Shown here: positions 5,364 to 9,089 of the stretch, piece after piece | Layout: every line of letters begins with the position of its first letter | Numbering within the stretch: position 1 is the stretch's first letter | Assembly (NCBI GenBank): GCA_050743625.1 | Contig: JBOGED010000422.1 | Location: 1 to 9,089, forward strand | DNA: 9,089 bases | Direction: 5' to 3' | Source: JBOGED01 sp050743625 | Lineage (GTDB): Bacteria > Actinomycetota > Nitriliruptoria > Euzebyales > Egibacteraceae | The notes under the pieces: generated by a model | What the model was told of the DNA's origin: nothing | The model's database searches: none | What the model saw: the letters and a program-made list of their open reading frames with translations, nothing else | Translations under genes and position numbers: made by a program

Positions 5364-6122
5364 TTATCCGTCGAAAGCGGCCAAAGTGAACCCTGCGGGC
5401 AGCTCGAGCGCGTGCGCCGCGAGAAGCGCGTCGTCGGCGAGCACGTCGCGGATCGGCCCGTCGGCGACGATGCGGCCGCGGTCGATGATCACCGCGCGGT
5501 CGCAGAGCCCGAGCGCGTACGGCAGGTCGTGCGTGACGAGCAGCATGGTCTGCTCGAGCTTGGCGAGTATCTCGCCGAACTCGCGCCGGCTACGGGGATC
5601 CAGGTTGGAGGAGGGCTCGTCGAGCACCAGGATCTCCGGGTCCATGCTGAGCACCGCCGCGATCGCCACCCGTTTTCGCTGGCCGAAGGACAGGTGGTGG
5701 GGAGGCCGGTCCGCGTACGAGCCCATGCCGACCATGTCGAGCGCGCGCAGGACGCGCTGGGCGACCTCCGTCTCGGCGCATCCGAAGTTCGCCGGCCCGA
5801 ACGCGACGTCCTGGCCGACCGTCGGCATGAACAGCATGTCGTCAGGATCCTGGAACACGACGCCGACCCGCCGGCGGACCTCGCGGATGTGCGTTCGCGT
5901 CACCGGGAGCCCGCAGATCTCCACACTGCCTCGCTGCGGCTCCAAGATCCCGTTGAGGTGCAGGGTGAGCGTGGACTTGCCCGCCCCGTTGGGCCCAAGG
6001 ACGGCTACGCGCTCGCCGTGTCCCACCTCAAGCGAAAGGCCGTCGAGCGCCGGATGCCCGTCGGGATAGGCGAAGTGCAGGTCGTCGCAGACGATCGCGA
6101 GACCTTCCCTCATGCCCCTCAT
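5364..6122 (-). CDS. cbiO: ECF cobalt/nickel importer ATPase CbiO
   Basis: This is the cytoplasmic ATPase of a group I energy-coupling-factor transporter that imports Co2+ or Ni2+. The 252 residues contain Walker A GPNGAGKST (43-51), Q-loop Gln91 in VVFQDPDDMLF, signature LSFGQRKRVAIA (144-155), Walker B ILVLDEPSSNLDP (164-176) and switch His198 in VTHDL. FQDPDDQLF-like and LSFGQKKR-like motifs are hallmarks of CbiO/EcfA proteins. ATG 6122 overlaps the cbiQ stop as ATGA, a typical coupled arrangement; an internal ATG at 6113 is a less likely alternative. Only one ATPase gene is present, consistent with a homodimer as in other CbiMNQO systems. The metal cannot be told from this subunit. Confidence 0.94.
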   Translation of the reverse strand: MRGMREGLAIVCDDLHFAYPDGHPALDGLSLEVGHGERVAVLGPNGAGKSTLTLHLNGILEPQRGSVEICGLPVTRTHIREVRRRVGVVFQDPDDMLFMPTVGQDVAFGPANFGCAETEVAQRVLRALDMVGMGSYADRPPHHLSFGQRKRVAIAAVLSMDPEILVLDEPSSNLDPRSRREFGEILAKLEQTMLLVTHDLPYALGLCDRAVIIDRGRIVADGPIRDVLADDALLAAHALELPAGFTLAAFDG

Positions 6123-6853
6123 GCGACCACCAACCTCACCAGCAGGAGCGCGGAGGCGAGTCCCCCGGCGAACACCAGGTCAGCGGCTCGAAACGCCCGT
6201 GCTGGCACGAGCGCGGTGGGTGTCCCTCCCTCGTACCCCCGGCTCGCCATCGCGAGGTAGACGCGCTCGCCGCGCTCGAGCGAGCGGATGAACAGCGCGG
6301 CCACCGTCTGGCCAATGGCGCCGGCCTGCCAGATCCATCGAGGCTCGTAGCCGCGCGCCTGACGCGCGATCCGCATCCGATGCACCTCGCTGCCGATCAC
6401 GTGGAGGTAGCGCCACATGAACGCCACGATCATCACGAGCAAACGGGGCGCCTTGAGCCGCTCGAACCCGTGGAGCAGGACCGGGAACGGCGTCGTCGAG
6501 CTGAGCACGACCATCGATCCGACACCAGTCGTCGCCTTCGCGACCACGGTCAGCGCGAGCTCTAGGCCATCCGGCACCACGAACGGCAGTACCGCCGCGG
6601 CCGCGAGGAACGGGATCTCGATCGCCAGGCGCGCGAGCACGTAGCGCGCTGGCAGGCGGGCGACCGCGCACATCGCACCCAGGATCACGAAGTAGGCGGC
6701 GAAGGCGCCCCACGCGCCGACCGGCGTCGAGACCGCGACGATCGCCAACCCCACCAGGCCGAGGATCTTGACCCGGGGGTCCAGGCGGTGAACCGTCGTG
6801 TCCAATGCGGCCGCCGCCTCGATGCTGGCGAGGTGACCGCCTCCCCCGCTCAA
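6119..6853 (-). CDS. cbiQ: ECF cobalt/nickel transporter transmembrane protein CbiQ
   Basis: CbiQ (EcfT type) is the membrane scaffold that couples CbiO to the substrate-binding protein CbiM. The protein is about 244 residues with LHRLDPRVK-like VHRLDPRVKIL near the N-terminus (21-31), several hydrophobic segments, and both coupling helices: QARGYE (ARG at 166-168) and ERGERVYLAMASRGYEGG (SRG at 204-206, in place of the usual ARG). The frame is open much further upstream, but that part lies over cbiM and is an artefact. TTG 6853 is chosen because it overlaps the cbiM stop (TTGA) and gives the usual short N-terminus. TTG 6805 (MDTTVHRLDPR) is an alternative that would lose 16 residues. It overlaps cbiO by 4 nt. 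Confidence 0.9.
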   Translation of the reverse strand: MSGGGGHLASIEAAAALDTTVHRLDPRVKILGLVGLAIVAVSTPVGAWGAFAAYFVILGAMCAVARLPARYVLARLAIEIPFLAAAAVLPFVVPDGLELALTVVAKATTGVGSMVVLSSTTPFPVLLHGFERLKAPRLLVMIVAFMWRYLHVIGSEVHRMRIARQARGYEPRWIWQAGAIGQTVAALFIRSLERGERVYLAMASRGYEGGTPTALVPARAFRAADLVFAGGLASALLLVRLVVA

Positions 6854-7530
6854 CGGGTGCTCGCGGCCGCCCTGGTCGCGGGCAATAGCTCGCGGGTGGC
6901 CATCAGGTCCGGACGGGCCGTCATGACCGCGCCGACGGCGGCCGTCGTGATCACCGCCTCGGCGATACCGACCAGCCCGTGCGCGACGACCATCACTCCG
7001 ATGAAGGGTCTCGCCTGGCCAGCTCCTAACACCCCACCGTAGGTGATCATGGCGCTGCCGACGGCCGCCGCGAGGACCACGGTTAGCCATGACGTCACGG
7101 CGGTAGCGGTCAGGAAGCCCCGCCGGGTCCGGGGCGCGAGGATGAGCAGGCCACGGAACAGCCAGTAGCCGCCGAGGCATGCGATCAATCCCGTCAGCGC
7201 GACGTTGGCGCCGAGCGTGGCGACCCCCCCGTGCCCAAGCCCGCTCGTCTCGACGAGCACCACCGCGGCGACCACGAGGAACCCCAACCACGGGCCCAAG
7301 AGCACAGCCGCCAGCGCCCCCCCGAGAAGGTGTGCGCTGACGCCCGGCCCGAAGGGGATGTGGATCGCCTGGATCACGAGCAAGAAGGCTGCGACCAACC
7401 CGATCAGCGGGACCTGACGCTCTTGCAGCCGGCTCTTGGCGGCGATCAGTGACGCGCTCACCGCGCTCAACGAGACCGCACCACTGGCAGCCGCGGTACC
7501 CGCCTTGATCCACCCATCCGGAATGTGCAC
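6850..7530 (-). CDS. cbiM: cobalt/nickel ECF transporter substrate-binding protein CbiM
   Basis: This is the metal-binding membrane S-component of the CbiMQO importer. From GTG 7530 the protein is 226 residues and begins MHIPDGW, the invariant CbiM/NikM start. In NikM-type structures the metal is held by the Met1 amino group, His2 and His67. Here His2 is present and His67 lies in GPGVSAHLLGG, so the start is functionally fixed. The frame extends 55 codons upstream, but that is not part of the protein. A GGGGGC sequence lies about 4 nt before the start. At least six hydrophobic segments are visible, and the C-terminal GLVGIAEAVITTAAVG is typical. No cbiN lies between cbiM and cbiQ, and there is no C-terminal CbiN-like extension. 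It overlaps cbiQ by 4 nt. Co and Ni cannot be distinguished. Confidence 0.94.
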   Translation of the reverse strand: MHIPDGWIKAGTAAASGAVSLSAVSASLIAAKSRLQERQVPLIGLVAAFLLVIQAIHIPFGPGVSAHLLGGALAAVLLGPWLGFLVVAAVVLVETSGLGHGGVATLGANVALTGLIACLGGYWLFRGLLILAPRTRRGFLTATAVTSWLTVVLAAAVGSAMITYGGVLGAGQARPFIGVMVVAHGLVGIAEAVITTAAVGAVMTARPDLMATRELLPATRAAASTR

Positions 7531-7600
7531 AGCGCCCCCGCATATGGGCTGGTCACGGACTTTCCGTGAGGAGAGAAGCTGTTGCAAGAGTATCTCAGGC

Positions 7601-7671
7601 CGTTGAACGTGACACCCAAAAGTTAAGCCGTCCTTACTCTCTGTTACACACCTTACCCTCGCGTTGAACGT
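7601..7671. repeat. duplicated CGTTGAACGT with nested CCTTAC decamers
   Basis: CGTTGAACGT occurs at 7601-7610 and 7662-7671, 61 bp apart, and each copy holds the near-palindrome CGTTGAACG. Between them, CCTTACTCTC (7632-7641) and CCTTACCCTC (7651-7660) match 9 of 10 bases, 19 bp apart. Such repeated short sites upstream of a metal importer look like regulator-binding sites, but no matching family operator is known to me. Confidence 0.45.
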
Positions 7672-7679
7672 TATCCACA
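7671..7679. promoter_or_regulatory. perfect DnaA-box sequence
   Basis: TTATCCACA matches the strong DnaA-box consensus exactly and overlaps the end of the second CGTTGAACGT copy by one base. Only one clear copy is seen and no A+T-rich unwinding region accompanies it, so it is not an origin by itself. It could be a DnaA-regulated promoter site or chance. Confidence 0.35.
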
Positions 7680-7712
7680 GATTGTCCCTCCCCACTCCCC
7701 CGCGACGCCTTT

Positions 7713-7751
7713 TTGACGCATAGTCAAGTATCTACAATGATTAAGGGGGAT
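7713..7751 (+). promoter_or_regulatory. promoter, inverted repeat and ribosome binding site for the gene at 7756
   Basis: TTGACG (7713-7718) and TACAAT (7733-7738) resemble -35 and -10 boxes, although the 14-nt spacer is short. The inverted repeat TTGAC-GCATA-GTCAA (7713-7727) covers the -35 box and could be an operator. AAGGGGGAT (7743-7751) is a strong SD sequence 4-6 nt before ATG 7756. If TACAAT is the -10, the leader is very short. Confidence 0.5.
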
Positions 7752-7755
7752 AAAT

Positions 7756-8346
7756 ATGCAACAGTGGGACCAGATGGAGCAGTTCATGGTGACCGAGGCC
7801 GAGCGTGACCTCCTGGACGGGAGAGACGTGCGGCCATGCCTGGTTGCCTTCGCCGGCGAGACTCCGCTGCTCCTCGCGTTCGTCCGCCCCTTTGCGAAAG
7901 GCGCTTACCAACAGCCCCTCATCGAGCTGATCGCCCTCGCTGCCCCACTCGACGCCGACCGGCTCAAGTTCTCCATCACCGGCCGCGCCTGGTCCATGCT
8001 CGACCCCATCCCTCCGGTCGACCCTGCCCTCGGCGATCTTCGCCAGCGCGTGCTCGCCATCGAGTCAGTCGACGGCAGCGCCGGAAGCGTGCGCGCGTGG
8101 TCTACCATCCACCCCTACGACGTCGTCGGGGGCGCCGTCCGGTGGGGCGAGGCTAACCATCTCACTGGTGGCGAAGGCTGGATCCCCTCGGCGCTTCGCG
8201 AAACAGTGCGGATGCGTCGCGAGCTCACGCGAGCGAGCATCACGGACATCCGCGCCCAAGCAGACCGCTGCGCGCGGCTCGGCCACCTCGTCGCCCTGGG
8301 CCCCACCGTCGCCGAGCGCTTGGGCCTGGACGCCCGAAGACACTAG
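7756..8346 (+). CDS. hypothetical protein, unknown function
   Basis: I do not recognise this 196-residue protein. It is soluble, with no signal peptide or membrane segment. The N-terminal half looks like alternating strands (RPCLVAFAGETPLLLAFVRPF at about 26-46, then PLIELIALAAPLDADRLKFS at 54-73), followed by TGRAWSMLDPIPPVDPALGD. The middle has QRVLAIESVDG and STIHPYD. The C-terminus (about 145-190) is helical and Arg-rich (ALRETVRMRRELTRASITDI). The even, gene-like codon use (G or C in most third positions) and a strong SD before ATG 7756 show that it is a real gene. Two His, two Cys and several acidic residues are scattered without a recognisable metal or catalytic motif. It is transcribed divergently from cbiM and may share its control region, but no functional link is shown. 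Confidence 0.8.
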   Translation: MQQWDQMEQFMVTEAERDLLDGRDVRPCLVAFAGETPLLLAFVRPFAKGAYQQPLIELIALAAPLDADRLKFSITGRAWSMLDPIPPVDPALGDLRQRVLAIESVDGSAGSVRAWSTIHPYDVVGGAVRWGEANHLTGGEGWIPSALRETVRMRRELTRASITDIRAQADRCARLGHLVALGPTVAERLGLDARRH

Positions 8347-8359
8347 ACGCTTCGGATAA

Positions 8360-8392
8360 CTTACCGCTGACGTTACTCACGTCGGGTGTAAG
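8360..8392 (+). terminator. possible terminator hairpin after the hypothetical gene
   Basis: CTTAC (8360-8364) pairs with GTAAG (8388-8392). Inside a small internal loop, GACGT (8369-8373) pairs with ACGTC (8379-8383) around loop TACTC. It starts 14 nt after the stop codon. There is no T tract, so termination would have to be non-canonical. Confidence 0.3.
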
Positions 8393-8456
8393 TAGAGCTT
8401 GGGCCGATAGCCCGGTGGTTGTCGATGGTGCTTCGGTTGCGGACGCCTGTAGCTCA

Positions 8457-8496
8457 CCTTGCAAGATTCCTCCGTATGCGAAGGAATCTTGCAAGG
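8457..8496. repeat. REP-like hairpin, first of a related pair
   Basis: CCTTGCAAGATTCCT (8457-8471) pairs perfectly over 15 bp with AGGAATCTTGCAAGG (8482-8496) around the 10-nt loop CCGTATGCGA. It shares arms and loop with the hairpin at 8524-8555. It lies in the gap between convergent genes, where REP-type elements or bidirectional terminators are usual. Confidence 0.75.
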
Positions 8497-8523
8497 CAAG
8501 ACCAGGGGGGCCGCGCGAAGGAT

Positions 8524-8555
8524 GCAACATTCCTGCGTATCCGGAGGAAAGTTGC
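8524..8555. repeat. REP-like hairpin, second of a related pair
   Basis: GCAACATTCCT (8524-8534) pairs with AGGAAAGTTGC (8545-8555), with one central A-A mismatch, around the 10-nt loop GCGTATCCGG. The common pattern with the first hairpin is TGCAA-x-ATTCCT, a loop holding CGTAT, then AGGAA-x-x-TTGC. The hairpin centres are 63 bp apart. Confidence 0.7.
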
Positions 8556-8619
8556 GGTGTGACCCCATCCCCTTACTCCCGACGCGACTGTTGATTGCGG
8601 CATACGTATTCGTGCGAGC

Positions 8620-9039
8620 CTAAACCGCCCAGCGTTGCAGCGGGTACAGCTCGTCGACGCTCTCGACGATCGCCTCTTGAGTCGTCCGAACGACGACAAC
8701 CACGGCGGGGGTATCAGGTGAAGGGTTGCGCTCGAGATGTGGCAGGTAGGGAGGCACGTAGATGAAGTCGCCAGGCTCGGCCTGGAGGGTGACCTCCCCG
8801 TCGCCGTCGTGGAACGAGAACGCGGGCGTGCCGCTGACGACGTAGATGCCGGTCTCGGAGTGCCCGTGGTGGTGTACGCCCGAGCTGGTGCCGGGTGAGA
8901 CCTCGGTCCGCCCCATCCACAGGGCTTGCGAACCGACCATCGCGCCGGAGATCGCGGAGACCCGTCGCATGCCGGGAGTCTGCGCCGTGTCACTCGAGCA
9001 CTCCCCCGCTCGGACGAGCCGAACCTGCTCCGTTTCCAT
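8620..9039 (-). CDS. small cupin-domain protein
   Basis: This is a single-domain cupin of 139 residues, a metal-binding beta-barrel. Motif 1 is GVHHHGHSETGIYVVSG (54-70), with likely ligands His56, His58 and Glu62. Motif 2 is GDFIYVPPYLPHLERN (90-105), with His101 completing the site and Asn105 also conserved. The rest is strand-rich (FSFHDGDGEVTLQAEPG), and the C-terminus ends LQRWAV. All four expected metal ligands are present, so it should bind Fe, Mn, Zn or a similar ion. The reaction or ligand cannot be told, since small cupins range from dioxygenases and isomerases to sugar-binding proteins. ATG 9039 is supported by AAGGAG (9048-9053) at 8 nt. It is convergent with the hypothetical gene, with the REP-like pair between them. 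Its promoter is probably at or beyond the right edge, where GGTATACC (9082-9089) appears. Confidence 0.88.
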   Translation of the reverse strand: METEQVRLVRAGECSSDTAQTPGMRRVSAISGAMVGSQALWMGRTEVSPGTSSGVHHHGHSETGIYVVSGTPAFSFHDGDGEVTLQAEPGDFIYVPPYLPHLERNPSPDTPAVVVVVRTTQEAIVESVDELYPLQRWAV

Positions 9040-9089
9040 GCCGCTTGCTCCTTCGGCTGCGGTTGTGTGGAGGATCCGCGCGGTATACC

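Larger units (their letters stand above)
7531..7755. promoter_or_regulatory. divergent control region between cbiM and the plus-strand gene
   Basis: These 225 bp separate cbiM (minus) from the plus-strand gene at 7756. They contain a small hairpin, CACGGA-CTT-TCCGTG (7554-7568), 24 nt before the cbiM start. Further right are two exact copies of CGTTGAACGT (7601-7610 and 7662-7671), two near-identical CCTTACYCTC decamers between them, a TTATCCACA sequence, and an inverted repeat over the plus-strand promoter. I do not see the conserved GCCACTG box of a cobalamin riboswitch. A nickel/cobalt riboswitch cannot be judged by eye. Confidence 0.55.

Noticed and set aside
4693..6069. Long plus-strand open frame opposite ftsE and cbiO (458 residues)
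   Set aside because: It is antisense to two intact ABC ATPases; Ser/Arg-rich shadow translation with no motif.
6119..7543. A 474-residue open frame covering cbiQ and most of cbiM
   Set aside because: Residues homologous to CbiQ begin only near 6853. The upstream part lies over cbiM in another frame and is low-complexity Gly/Arg-rich translation typical of a shadow frame.
7531..7695. N-terminal extension of CbiM to an upstream start at 7695
   Set aside because: CbiM needs a free N-terminal Met-His for metal binding, and MHIPDG begins exactly at GTG 7530. The extension has no family similarity.
7531..7740. Cobalamin riboswitch upstream of cbiM
   Set aside because: The conserved GCCACTG box is not visible on the minus strand. 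A nickel/cobalt riboswitch cannot be confirmed or excluded by eye, so neither is called.
8457..8555. Ordinary intrinsic terminators for the convergent genes
   Set aside because: The stems are strong, but neither is followed by a T tract on either strand, and the shared loop sequence points to a repeat family. A termination role remains possible but is not called.

Overview
The window is G+C-rich bacterial DNA (roughly two thirds G+C by eye). Its core gene order, ftsE-ftsX-(S41 peptidase)-smpB followed by the tmRNA gene, points to an actinobacterium-like genome, probably a poorly sampled lineage. The lineage is inferred from gene order and composition only. I see no 16S rRNA or other strong taxonomic marker.

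Nearly all recognisable genes lie on the minus strand, so the main block reads from right to left. From about 7530 down to 2037 it runs: cbiM, cbiQ and cbiO (an ECF-type cobalt/nickel importer with overlapping genes); ftsE and ftsX (the divisome ABC complex that controls cell-wall hydrolases, genes overlapping); a membrane-anchored C-terminal processing peptidase (ctp, S41); and smpB. The tmRNA gene (ssrA, 39-391) is on the same strand about 1.6 kb further on. SmpB and tmRNA together rescue stalled ribosomes. The tmRNA encodes the short degradation tag AEDNFALAA.

The stretch between smpB and the tmRNA (392-2036) has no convincing intact gene apart from one small antitoxin-like ORF just behind smpB. 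It holds several unusually perfect hairpins: 603-635, a 15-bp stem at 1114-1152, and a related pair at 1534-1561 and 1599-1620. It also holds a coding-like but broken frame. It looks like accessory or decayed DNA placed between two functionally linked genes.

To the right of cbiM is a 225-bp divergent control region (7531-7755). It carries duplicated short motifs, a perfect DnaA-box sequence and an inverted repeat. A plus-strand gene of unknown function follows (7756-8346). A convergent gap (8347-8619) holds two related REP-like hairpins. The last gene is a minus-strand small cupin (8620-9039).

No single new multi-gene system is evident. The most unusual material is the repeat/hairpin content of the two gene-poor stretches and the repeated motifs upstream of the metal importer.
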